Positions 52,395 to 59,982 of a DNA stretch of 64,000 nt are shown piece after piece. The notes beneath the pieces are model-generated. The model saw only the letters and a list, made by a program, of their open reading frames with translations, searched no databases and was not told where the DNA came from. Made by a program: the position numbers and the translations under genes. Source of the DNA: Lachnospiraceae bacterium (lineage in GTDB: Bacteria > Bacillota > Clostridia > Lachnospirales > Lachnospiraceae); the NCBI GenBank assembly GCA_910576335.1, contig CAJTIU010000001.1, positions 186,001 through 250,000 of the forward strand, read 5' to 3'. The stretch's first letter is position 1. Every line of letters begins with the position of its first letter.

Positions 52395-53411
52395 CTAAAT
52401 CCGGTTTTTTACTGTACTTTTTTCAACAATCCGTCCCGTAACAATCTGAATCCCTCCATGATAATTCTGACGCCTGATTTTCTTAATCAAGGATCCAACG
52501 CACACCTCCGACATCTGCTTCATATCTACACTGTATGATGTAATCTGTCCTTTGCCGGTCCGTACACCGGCCGGCAGAAAATCATCAAAGCCGACAACCG
52601 ACACATCCTCCGGGACCGAATATCCCATACTCTCCAGGTTCTGAATCACGACATGGGCAGAAAAATCACAGTTACACACATACGAATCCAGATTATATGT
52701 CTGCCGCAGGATCCGGTCATAGATCTTTGCATACCGGTCCCGGTCTGGTATCTCCCATCCATCCTCAAATTCAATGTGATTTTTCCTCAGCGCCTTACGA
52801 TACCCCCAAAACCGGTCTGCAATACTGTCTGTAGCAGCAATATTTCCTACAAATCCAATCCTTTTATGTCCTTTTCTGATCAGATAGTCCGTAAGCAGAT
52901 AGGTTCCGTAATATCCGTCGGAAATGACTGTGTCAAGCTCAATTGACGGCATATACGTATCAAGGAAAAACACCGGAAGCTCTGACTGGCGGACGATTTT
53001 CTGTATATAGCTCTCATCCATCTGTCCCATAAGAATCAGCCCGTCTACTTTTCCGTCCTGCAGAACCTTTGGAATGTTCCCCTCCTGTTCATCTTCCTTT
53101 GTAAGCAGTTCCAGAATCCCGTAGTATCTGTGATCGTAAAGTGCTTTTACTACCTTTTCATATAGCTGTCCGTAAAATGAGATTGAGTAGCCGTAGTAAT
53201 CCTCCGGTACAATTACGCCGATATTACCGGTTTCCACGGGAGCAGACCTTCCCGAAGAGCTCGTCCTGTATCCCATCCTGTCCGCCACCTGCCTGATCCT
53301 TGCCCGGAGCTCATCGCTGACTCCAGGCTTTCCGGACAATGCCTTTGAAACCGCAACGTTGCTTACCCCCACTTTTGCTGCTATATCCGCTAAAGTAACA
53401 TCCTTGGCCAT
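52395..53411 (-). CDS. LacI-family transcriptional regulator of the mannan locus
   Basis: 338 residues from ATG 53411 (GGAGG five bases upstream; an ATG 12 bases earlier overlaps that site). The helix-turn-helix is VTLADIAAKVGVSNVAVSKA near residues 5-24, followed by the hinge LSGKPGVSDELRARIRQVA and DRMGYR. The periplasmic-binding-like effector domain has NIGVIVPEDYYGYSISFYGQ, LILMGQMDESYIQKI, ISDGYYGTYLLTDYLIRKGH and PEDVSVVGFDDFLPAG. It probably represses the mannan genes and itself through A/T-rich sites in its promoter. Inducer likely a mannosyl sugar (inference). Confidence 0.9.
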   Translation of the reverse strand: MAKDVTLADIAAKVGVSNVAVSKALSGKPGVSDELRARIRQVADRMGYRTSSSGRSAPVETGNIGVIVPEDYYGYSISFYGQLYEKVVKALYDHRYYGILELLTKEDEQEGNIPKVLQDGKVDGLILMGQMDESYIQKIVRQSELPVFFLDTYMPSIELDTVISDGYYGTYLLTDYLIRKGHKRIGFVGNIAATDSIADRFWGYRKALRKNHIEFEDGWEIPDRDRYAKIYDRILRQTYNLDSYVCNCDFSAHVVIQNLESMGYSVPEDVSVVGFDDFLPAGVRTGKGQITSYSVDMKQMSEVCVGSLIKKIRRQNYHGGIQIVTGRIVEKSTVKNRI

Positions 53412-53429
53412 GTCTGCCTCCATCCAAAT

Positions 53430-53499
53430 AAATCAAATTAACTTCATTTAACTTTAATCAAATTAAATTTAATATACCGGAATATTGAAGCATTGTCAA
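53430..53499 (-). promoter_or_regulatory. lacI promoter with candidate operators
   Basis: Minus strand: TTGACA (53494-53499), exact 17-base spacer, TATATT (53471-53476). Directly after the -10 lie TTTAATTTGATTAAA (6-bp arms, 3-base spacer) and AGTTAATTTGATTTA, similar sites that would suit autoregulation. Confidence 0.8.
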
Positions 53500-53616
53500 G
53501 ATGCGCCTTGGACTCACAAACTTCAACATTAAACTGTGAAGCATATTGTGATGATTACTCTACCAATCAAGACTTAATGGGATTGCAGGCTCCTGAAACA
53601 GAGGGGAACAGCCTTT

Positions 53617-53781
53617 TTATTTTTTTGTAATCTCCTGATAGACCAAATCTATTCCCTTTCTAAGAACATCCGTTTTGGTCATTCCTGTTTTTTTCATGCA
53701 AAAATCAAGTTTTTTTACCTCATCATCAGACAATCTTATCCCGGTATAATTTCCTTTGGGATTCTCTGTTGGCCTGCCCAT
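53617..53781 (-). CDS. Small ribbon-helix-helix protein
   Basis: 54 residues. The sequence has a beta strand and two helices of the CopG/Arc type: NYTGIRLSDDEVKKLDFCMK then TGMTKTDVLRKGIDLVYQEI. IRLSDDEVKKL is the family's strand-plus-helix signature. Such proteins bind DNA as dimers and often regulate a neighbouring toxin or plasmid gene. Here no toxin gene is adjacent; the closest partner is the 48-residue gene upstream. GGGAGGGG lies about 24 bases before the ATG, which is distant, so translation may be weak. Confidence 0.7.
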   Translation of the reverse strand: MGRPTENPKGNYTGIRLSDDEVKKLDFCMKKTGMTKTDVLRKGIDLVYQEITKK

Positions 53782-53824
53782 TTTTTTCTTTTCTACTTAA
53801 ATCCCCTCCCTGCCTTTTGAATGA

Positions 53825-53850
53825 GAAAGGGCCGGGACAAGCCCGCCCTT
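53825..53850 (-). terminator. Hairpin between the two small genes
   Basis: Minus strand: AAGGGC...GCCCTT stem with an inner GGG/CCC, followed by TCTCATTC. It directly follows the stop of the 48-residue gene and separates it from the ribbon-helix-helix gene. Confidence 0.6.
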
Positions 53851-53856
53851 CCTGCT

Positions 53857-54003
53857 TTACTCGGTTTCTTTTGCTCTAGCTATCGCATCAAGCAATTTTA
53901 AAATTTCCTCTTTGGTAAAAGTTTCTTTTTCCTCGGAATCCACCATCAGGCGGATTTCGTAAATTGTTGAGTTTTTCACAATTTTAATTTCGTCTTTGTT
54001 CAT
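53857..54003 (-). CDS. Small acidic protein, unknown function
   Basis: 48 residues, start ATG 54003 with AAGGAGG about ten bases upstream, a strong site. The product reads MNKDEIKIVKNS, then YEIRLMVDSEE, then FTKEEILKLLDAIARAKE; it is strongly charged with a C-terminal helix. No family recognised. An A/T-rich promoter-like stretch with TATAAT lies near 54068-54080. The paired small genes could be a regulator module or relic of a mobile element. Confidence 0.6.
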   Translation of the reverse strand: MNKDEIKIVKNSTIYEIRLMVDSEEKETFTKEEILKLLDAIARAKETE

Positions 54004-54126
54004 TTCGTTTTCTGCCTCCTTACTATTTCCTTCTTTCCGTCAGGTTCCTGCTTTCTTAGTTGTAATTATATTATAATTTTTGTTTAAACAAAAGTCAAGG
54101 AGTTAGGCTGTTTTTATATGTATTGC

Positions 54127-54195
54127 CCATCACTCTTGAATCATGTTCTTACGGAATGCGCAGTTTATGCGCATTCCTGAACCGTGAACAGTAAC
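54127..54195 (+). repeat. Family 2 hairpin element
   Basis: CATCACTCTTGAATCATGTTC, stem GGAATGCGC / GCGCATTCC around AGTTTAT (54153-54177), then TGAACCGTGAACAGTAAC. This copy is closest to the apparent consensus. It stands alone in an intergenic stretch (54004-54385) that is otherwise A/T-rich. Confidence 0.85.
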
Positions 54196-54293
54196 CTAAC
54201 TTCCGGAAAATGTCTAATCTTAAAAAATTCTTAAGATATAATCTAGTTTTTTATTAAGAATTAGCCCTCATAATAGTAACATACGCAGAAACC

Positions 54294-54339
54294 AATTTTC
54301 AAACACTCTCTAGACAAATGGATGATTCTGCGTTATAAT
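54294..54339 (+). promoter_or_regulatory. Family 3 half copy carrying the -35 of a promoter
   Basis: AATTTTCAAACACTCTCTAG (54294-54313) matches the right end of the 40500-40575 element. The promoter TAGACA (54311-54316), 17-base spacer, TATAAT (54334-54339) begins in its last three bases, so the insertion end seems to contribute the -35 box of the 54386 gene. Confidence 0.7.
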
Positions 54340-54385
54340 GCTTTTAAATAAGAAAGTAAAGAGTAGCCGAAAGGAGGTATGATCT

Positions 54386-56845
54386 ATGAAGGCTCCTAAA
54401 AAACAGATCACAGTGGCGGCAATGGCTGCAACACTTACACTTACGACAACCGTTACGGCTCCGCCTGTTCTTGTCTGCGCACAGGAGAGTCTGGATACGA
54501 CTCAGCAAGATGTATCTGCCACATCAGATACGACGCAGGCAACAGCAGAAGAGACTTCAAAGGATAATATAAAAGATGCTGTATCTGCTGATGAAAAAAA
54601 GGCAGAAGGCAAGGAAACGAATGACACTACCAAAGCCGACAAAGATGACAGTAAAAAAGACAAAAAAACGAATGCTGTAAAAAAAGCTGCTCCATCTAAA
54701 GAGCAGAAAGAGACTTCACAGAAAAAAGAAGTAAAAAAGGCAAAACAAAAAACAAGAAAGAACACTCAGAAAAAAGTGGCGAAAAGCACTCAGAAAAAAG
54801 TGGCAAAAGCCGCACAGAAAAAGGCAGAGAGCAACGTCAGTAAGAAGATGGAAAAAGCTGTTCAGAAAAAGGCCGAAGAAATCACTGAGATTAAAATCAG
54901 CGAGAAGACCTTCCCGGACAAAGCCTTTCGGGACTACGTATCAGGAAAGTTTGATACAGATAAGAATGGTTCTCTGTCACAGAAGGAAATCAAGGCAGTC
55001 ACAAAGATTGATGTCAGCAGCCAGGCCGGTTCTATTACAAGTTTAAAAGGAATTGAGCATTTTACTTCACTGACAGAGCTGAACTGCTCCGGCACAGCAA
55101 TTACCGGGCTGGATGTCAGCAAGAATACTGCCCTTCGCAGTCTGAACTGCAAGAACACAAAGCTTGCATGGCTTAATACCGGAAATAATACCAGCCTTAA
55201 AAAGGTAGAGACAGAGATCAGCCTGACTGCAGACAGTTCTTCCTTTGATCTGGAAGATGAATTTACAGGAATTGATGTAGACAAAGTTAAAAATATGACT
55301 GGCGCTACATTAACCAAGGAGACAGTCAGCGGATACTCCTATGATACACCAGTAACCTATGAATACAGCGCTGCCGACAGCAAAAAGGAAGACCCCGTAT
55401 TAAAGGTTACTTTAAATCTTAAGGAAGAAAAGGCTGCTGCAGAGCCAGAGAAGAAGAGCGAGAGTTCTGACAGCAAGACCCCGGAAAGCAAGGCTTCTGA
55501 CACCAAATCCACTCCAGAGACTAAGAACTCCGACAGTGAGACCGGTGCGGACAACCCGAAAGCCAGGGTAAAACCCGAATATACTGTTCCCACAGATTTA
55601 AAAGCCACTTATGGACAGAAATTATCTGACGTTACACTTCCGGAGGGTTTCTCATGGCAGGATGCTGAGACTACTCCTGTTGGAAATGTAGGCAATAATC
55701 CCTTTAAGGTAACTTATACACCTTCCGATACGGATGCCTATGAAACTGTAACAGATATTGAGGTTAAAATTGCAGTTTCACCTGCAGCTACTAACTCCTG
55801 GACAAAGGAGCTTTCTATAACAGGATGGATCTACGGCAAAACGAAAAATGATCCGTCCGCTACTGCGGCTCATGGAACTGTTACCTACGCTTACTCCTCT
55901 TCGGAAAACGGCACTTATTCAGCGGATGTCCCGACGACAGCAGGCACATGGTATGTAAAGGCCTCTGTAGCAGAGACGAATGATTATGCAGGACTTGAAA
56001 GCAAGCCTGTAGCCTTTACGATTGCCAAGGCAGTTCCAGATTACCAGGCACCTTCTGGATTAAAGGCAGCCTACGGGCAGAAATTAAAAGAAGTATCCCT
56101 GCCAGATGGTTTTTCATGGGACAGTGCTTCCAAATCTGTCGGAAAGGTTGGTAAGAACACTTTTAAGGCTACTTTCACCCCGTCCGATACCTCTAATTAT
56201 GAAACAGTGAAAGATATTGATGTTACTGTCACAGTAGAGCAGGCAGAGAACAGCCGGACAAAGAAGCTTACGATCAAGGACTGGACCTACGGCGACAAAG
56301 CAAATAAACCGGAATTTGAAGCAGAATTCGGTAAAGCTGAATTCACATACAGTGACAAAGAGGACGGCACCTACAAGAGTGATGTTCCGACGACAGCAGG
56401 CACATGGTATGTAAAGGCAGAGATTGAAGAGACAGATAACTATACCGGTCTGGAAAGCAAACCTGTTTCCTTCAAGATCAAACCGAAGGATGGCACTAAG
56501 CTCACCATACCTACCATTACCTCAACTACAGATACAACCAAGCTGGTCATCAAGGATGGTAATACGACACTGGTATCTGGCAAAGATTATGATATTACCA
56601 AGAGACAGGTTGGAACTACTGTAACCGTTACAATTGCATTTAAAGGCAACTATACCGGAACCGTTACAAGAACCTACACCACCACCTCTACCAGCAGCAC
56701 AACCAGAACAACTACTGGAACTGCTCCGAGAACGGGCGACAGCACGGATGTAGGCTTATGGAGTTCGAGCCTCCTTCTCTCTGGAGGACTTCTGGCATTC
56801 CTTACCAGAAAGAGAAGAAAAGAAGCGAAATCTGAAGAAGAATAA
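54386..56845 (+). CDS. Sortase-anchored LRR protein with repeated Ig-like/MBG-type domains
   Basis: 819 residues; AAAGGAGG eight bases before ATG. Signal peptide about 1-34. Residues 35-170 are a Lys/Ala-rich stalk with repeated QKKVAK phrases. Residues about 175-300 hold FPDKAFRDYVSGKFDTDKNG, an EF-hand-like DTDKNGSLSQKE calcium loop, and internalin-like LRRs (LTELNCSGTAITGLDVSKNT). Two near-identical beta-sandwich units (about 400-545 and 550-700) have ATYGQKLSDVTLPEGFSWQD and VPTTAGTWYVKA. The C-terminus has APRTGD, a membrane helix and RKRRK, a sortase signal with Arg in place of the usual Glu/Ser position. A surface adhesin is likely. Confidence 0.88.
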   Translation: MKAPKKQITVAAMAATLTLTTTVTAPPVLVCAQESLDTTQQDVSATSDTTQATAEETSKDNIKDAVSADEKKAEGKETNDTTKADKDDSKKDKKTNAVKKAAPSKEQKETSQKKEVKKAKQKTRKNTQKKVAKSTQKKVAKAAQKKAESNVSKKMEKAVQKKAEEITEIKISEKTFPDKAFRDYVSGKFDTDKNGSLSQKEIKAVTKIDVSSQAGSITSLKGIEHFTSLTELNCSGTAITGLDVSKNTALRSLNCKNTKLAWLNTGNNTSLKKVETEISLTADSSSFDLEDEFTGIDVDKVKNMTGATLTKETVSGYSYDTPVTYEYSAADSKKEDPVLKVTLNLKEEKAAAEPEKKSESSDSKTPESKASDTKSTPETKNSDSETGADNPKARVKPEYTVPTDLKATYGQKLSDVTLPEGFSWQDAETTPVGNVGNNPFKVTYTPSDTDAYETVTDIEVKIAVSPAATNSWTKELSITGWIYGKTKNDPSATAAHGTVTYAYSSSENGTYSADVPTTAGTWYVKASVAETNDYAGLESKPVAFTIAKAVPDYQAPSGLKAAYGQKLKEVSLPDGFSWDSASKSVGKVGKNTFKATFTPSDTSNYETVKDIDVTVTVEQAENSRTKKLTIKDWTYGDKANKPEFEAEFGKAEFTYSDKEDGTYKSDVPTTAGTWYVKAEIEETDNYTGLESKPVSFKIKPKDGTKLTIPTITSTTDTTKLVIKDGNTTLVSGKDYDITKRQVGTTVTVTIAFKGNYTGTVTRTYTTTSTSSTTRTTTGTAPRTGDSTDVGLWSSSLLLSGGLLAFLTRKRRKEAKSEEE

Positions 56846-56850
56846 ATAAC

Positions 56851-56892
56851 AGTTGGGGACGGGGCATTTTTAAAAATGCCCCGTCCCCAACT
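56851..56892. repeat. Family 1 GC-rich palindrome, copy 5
   Basis: Perfect 42-bp palindrome (AGTTGGGGACGGGGCATTTTT and complement), six bases after the stop of the LRR protein on one side and containing the last codons of smpB on the other. It is the shared 3' end of two convergent genes. Confidence 0.97.
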
Positions 56893-57346
56893 TTCCTTTG
56901 AACTCCCGCTCTGCTTCCCGCTTCTGGTCTTTCTTTGCAATATCCTGCCGCTTGTCATAGAGCTTCTTTCCCTTTGCAAGGCCAATCTCCACTTTTACAA
57001 GACTTCCTTTAAAATAAACCTTAAGGGGAACGATTGCCATTCCCTTTTCCTTTGTCTTACCCAGCATTTTATGGATCTCCTGCTTGTGGAGAAGAAGCTT
57101 TCTCACACGAAGAGGATCCTTGTTAAAGATATTTCCCTTCTCATAAGGGCTGATATGCATACCGTAGATGAACATCTCTCCGTTCTCAATACGGATAAAG
57201 GATTCCTTAATACTGCATTTCCCCATGCGCAGGGACTTTACCTCTGTCCCGTGAAGGGCGATTCCCGCCTCATAATTCTCCAGAATAAAGTAATCATGGT
57301 AAGCCTTTTTATTATTTGCTGCCATTTTACCGTTCGTCTTCGCCAT
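56870..57346 (-). CDS. smpB: SsrA-binding protein SmpB, repeat-encoded C-terminus
   Basis: 158 residues from ATG 57346 (GGGAGGAG eight bases upstream). It binds tmRNA and delivers it to stalled ribosomes. Family motifs: [57 protein letters not shown] and [19 protein letters not shown], and the conserved tail start [20 protein letters not shown]. The usual C-terminal tail, which sits in the ribosome's mRNA channel, continues with [11 protein letters not shown] and then LGTGHF from family 1 copy 5. Length is still in the family range, so the gene is probably active. It overlaps rnr by 20 bases. Confidence 0.93.
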   Translation of the reverse strand: MAKTNGKMAANNKKAYHDYFILENYEAGIALHGTEVKSLRMGKCSIKESFIRIENGEMFIYGMHISPYEKGNIFNKDPLRVRKLLLHKQEIHKMLGKTKEKGMAIVPLKVYFKGSLVKVEIGLAKGKKLYDKRQDIAKKDQKREAEREFKGKLGTGHF

Positions 57347-59492
57347 CTGCTTCTCCTCCCTCTGAAGCGATCTCAAAATCAATGGTACGGAGCATCCGGT
57401 TTGTATCAATTACGCGGACATGAACCCTCTGCCCCAGTCTGTATGTTTTATTCGTATGCACTCCGGTCATCTCATAGTTCCGCTCATTATATTCATAATG
57501 GTCGTCAGGCATATTAGCCACATGGACAAGCCCCTCCACTGTATTGGGGAGTTCCACATACATGCCCCACTTCGTAATTCCCGATATTACCCCTTCAAAT
57601 ACCTCTCCCATATGCTCCTGCATATATTCTGTCTTCTTAAGTTTAATCGTTTCCCTCTCTGCTTCTTCGGCGCGCCGCTCTGTCTCGCTCGCATGCTTTG
57701 TCACCTCCGGCAGGATATTCTGGTAATGTCCGATCCGCTCCTCTGTCATCCTGCCCCGCAGGTTATCCTTGATAATCCGGTGAATCTGCAAGTCCGGGTA
57801 GCGTCTGATCGGAGAGGTGAAATGCGTATAATAATTTGCCGCCAGCCCAAAGTGCCCGGTATTTTCCGGCGTGTACTTTGCCTGCTTCATAGAACGCAGG
57901 GCAAGGCGGCTGATCATGGCCTCCTGGGGCGTCCCTTCAATCCTTGCAAGAAGCTTCTGAACCTCCTTGGGGCGTATCTCATTTACCCCGATATGCATGG
58001 AGAATCCAAAATTATTAATAAATGTGGCCAGTGCGCGGAGTTTTCCTTCCTCTGGTGCTTCATGGATCCGGTATACAAAAGGGAGCTCCTGCCAGTAGTA
58101 GTCCTCTGCGACTGTCTCATTTGCCAGAAGCATAAAGTCCTCAATAATCCTATGGGCTGCATTTCTCTCATAGGGCATAATGTCCAGCGGATGTCCTTCC
58201 TCGTCCAGTATAGGCTTTGTCTCTGGAAAATCAAAATCAATGGAACCTCTTCTTTTTCTCCGCTCTCTTATAATGCCAGACAACTCGGCCATCCGTTCAA
58301 ACATGGGGACAAGCTCCTGGTATCTGTCCCGTTCCTTCTCATCGTGCTCTGTGATAATCTTATTCACACTTGTATAGGTCATCCGGCGGTCTACATGAAT
58401 GACTGTCTCTGCAATCTCGTGGTCAGTTACATTTCCTTTTCTGTCCACTGTCATGATGCAGCTCAATGCCAGCCGGTCCTCCCCTGCATTCAGAGAGCAG
58501 ATACCGTTAGACAGGGTGTGGGGAAGCATGGGAATCACACGGTCTGCAAGGTATACACTGGTGCCGCGGTCTTTTGCCTCCCTGTCAAGGGCGCTGTTTT
58601 CCTGGACATAATTGGTCACATCCGCAATATGGACGCCCAGTATATAATCCTCTCCGGATCTTACAACTGAGACAGCATCGTCCAGATCCCTGGCATCTTC
58701 TCCGTCTATGGTTACCATCTGCCAGTCTCTGATATCCTTTCTCCCGGCCATGTCCGCTGTACTCACCGGCCCGGATACCCGTTCCGCCTGGTTCAGTACC
58801 TTTTCGGAAAATTCCATGGGAAGGTCATACCCCTTGACAATGGAAAGAATATCAGTTCCAGGATCATATATATGACCAATGATTTCAATAATCCTGCCCT
58901 CCGGCTTTTTATTGTCACTGCCATAGGATGTAAGTTCTGCCACCACCTTGTGCCCGTCCACTGCACCCTTTCCGGCTTCCTCGGGAATGAATACATCCTT
59001 TCCCATGCGCGGATTATCCGGGATCACAAAGCCATAGCTCTGATCCGGCTTCTTCCGGTAGAGTCCCACAAGCTTTGTAATACCCCTCTCCAGAATCCGT
59101 ACAATCCTGCCTTCCCGCCTTCTGTCCTGCCCGTCCGGCTCCTTTGTAATGACAACCTCTACCTGGTCTGCGTCAAAGGCTCCGCCTGTATTCTCTTCCC
59201 CGATATAAATGTCAGACTCCTCTTCCGGCAGGATCACAAAACCGAAGCCTTTCTGATGTGCACGGTATATACCTGTAATCCGTTTCGTCTCTCCCTTTAC
59301 GTATTTCCCTTTCCTGGTCAGGTGCACCTTTCCCTCTTGCCCGAGTGCCTCACAGACCTTCCTAAGTTCATCGCGCTCTTCCTTCTGCACCTGCAAAAAG
59401 TTCGCCAGCTCCTTAAACTTCATGGGTACATAGATCTCATCACAGATCAGATCATATACCACCTTTTTTCTTTTCTCAAATGTATCATCCAT
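57327..59492 (-). CDS. rnr: Ribonuclease R
   Basis: 721 residues. N-terminal helix-turn-helix and cold-shock domains ([40 protein letters not shown]), then the RNB catalytic domain with the metal-binding [58 protein letters not shown] and [20 protein letters not shown], then a C-terminal S1 domain ([20 protein letters not shown]). It degrades structured RNA 3' to 5', including during trans-translation with SmpB and tmRNA. AAGGAG precedes ATG 59492. Gene order secG-rnr-smpB is common in Firmicutes; ssrA is not in the window. Confidence 0.95.
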   Translation of the reverse strand: MDDTFEKRKKVVYDLICDEIYVPMKFKELANFLQVQKEERDELRKVCEALGQEGKVHLTRKGKYVKGETKRITGIYRAHQKGFGFVILPEEESDIYIGEENTGGAFDADQVEVVITKEPDGQDRRREGRIVRILERGITKLVGLYRKKPDQSYGFVIPDNPRMGKDVFIPEEAGKGAVDGHKVVAELTSYGSDNKKPEGRIIEIIGHIYDPGTDILSIVKGYDLPMEFSEKVLNQAERVSGPVSTADMAGRKDIRDWQMVTIDGEDARDLDDAVSVVRSGEDYILGVHIADVTNYVQENSALDREAKDRGTSVYLADRVIPMLPHTLSNGICSLNAGEDRLALSCIMTVDRKGNVTDHEIAETVIHVDRRMTYTSVNKIITEHDEKERDRYQELVPMFERMAELSGIIRERRKRRGSIDFDFPETKPILDEEGHPLDIMPYERNAAHRIIEDFMLLANETVAEDYYWQELPFVYRIHEAPEEGKLRALATFINNFGFSMHIGVNEIRPKEVQKLLARIEGTPQEAMISRLALRSMKQAKYTPENTGHFGLAANYYTHFTSPIRRYPDLQIHRIIKDNLRGRMTEERIGHYQNILPEVTKHASETERRAEEAERETIKLKKTEYMQEHMGEVFEGVISGITKWGMYVELPNTVEGLVHVANMPDDHYEYNERNYEMTGVHTNKTYRLGQRVHVRVIDTNRMLRTIDFEIASEGGEADGEDER

Positions 59493-59627
59493 AATCTATC
59501 TCCTTGTCCGCGCGGGTTCGCATCTTCCAAAGGGGCAAAGGCGGCTGCATCCCGGTATTTTACCCGCTCCGCGGCCATACTGTTTCATGCGGGCATGAGA
59601 TCGCATGGCATCCTGGCTCCTGCATCA

Positions 59628-59660
59628 TATAAAAAGACACTCCCCTACAGGAGTGTCCCG
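59628..59660 (-). terminator. Rho-independent terminator after secG
   Basis: Minus strand: GACACTCC / GGGAGTGTC stem with loop TGTA, followed by TTTTTAT. It separates secG from rnr-smpB. The rest of the gap 59493-59627 shows no gene. Confidence 0.88.
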
Positions 59661-59684
59661 CCATTTTCCTCTACTGACTAAAAC

Positions 59685-59927
59685 TTAAGCGAATACCTTC
59701 AGATTCAACACTGCTGCCAAAACAATAAACAGAATCGCAAGGAACTTCGTTGACTTAACCAGGGCTCCTTCCATAGACCGTCCCTTGTTCTGTCCCCAGT
59801 ATGAGTCTGCCATTCCGCCGATTGTACCAAGACCTGCGGACTTTCCCTCCTGAAGCAGTACAATCGCAGATAATGCGATACAGTCTATTGCAAATATAAT
59901 CATTAATATTGTTTTCAGAATGTCCAT
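59685..59927 (-). CDS. secG: Preprotein translocase subunit SecG
   Basis: 80 residues with two membrane helices: ILKTILMIIFAIDCIALSAI and KFLAILFIVLAAVLNLKV, joined by the conserved LQEGKSAGLGTIGGMADSYW and GQNKGRSMEGALVK. It is an auxiliary subunit of the SecYEG channel. AGGAG immediately precedes ATG 59927, with a further GGAGG 14 bases up. Adjacent to rnr and smpB, its usual neighbours. Confidence 0.95.
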   Translation of the reverse strand: MDILKTILMIIFAIDCIALSAIVLLQEGKSAGLGTIGGMADSYWGQNKGRSMEGALVKSTKFLAILFIVLAAVLNLKVFA

Positions 59928-59982
59928 CTCCTATACACCTCCTGCTCATAAACATGACTATTTTATCATAACCCGGAACAAT

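Noticed and set aside
53430-53470. Origin-like A/T-rich iterons near lacI
   Set aside because: Only two short related sites exist and they sit directly after a promoter, which suits operators better.
57420-58670. 416-codon plus-strand open frame opposite rnr
   Set aside because: rnr is unmistakable on the minus strand; the plus frame has no recognisable domain.
59508-59627. tmRNA gene next to smpB and rnr
   Set aside because: The stretch lacks the tRNA-like ends and a tag-coding segment; only a terminator is visible.
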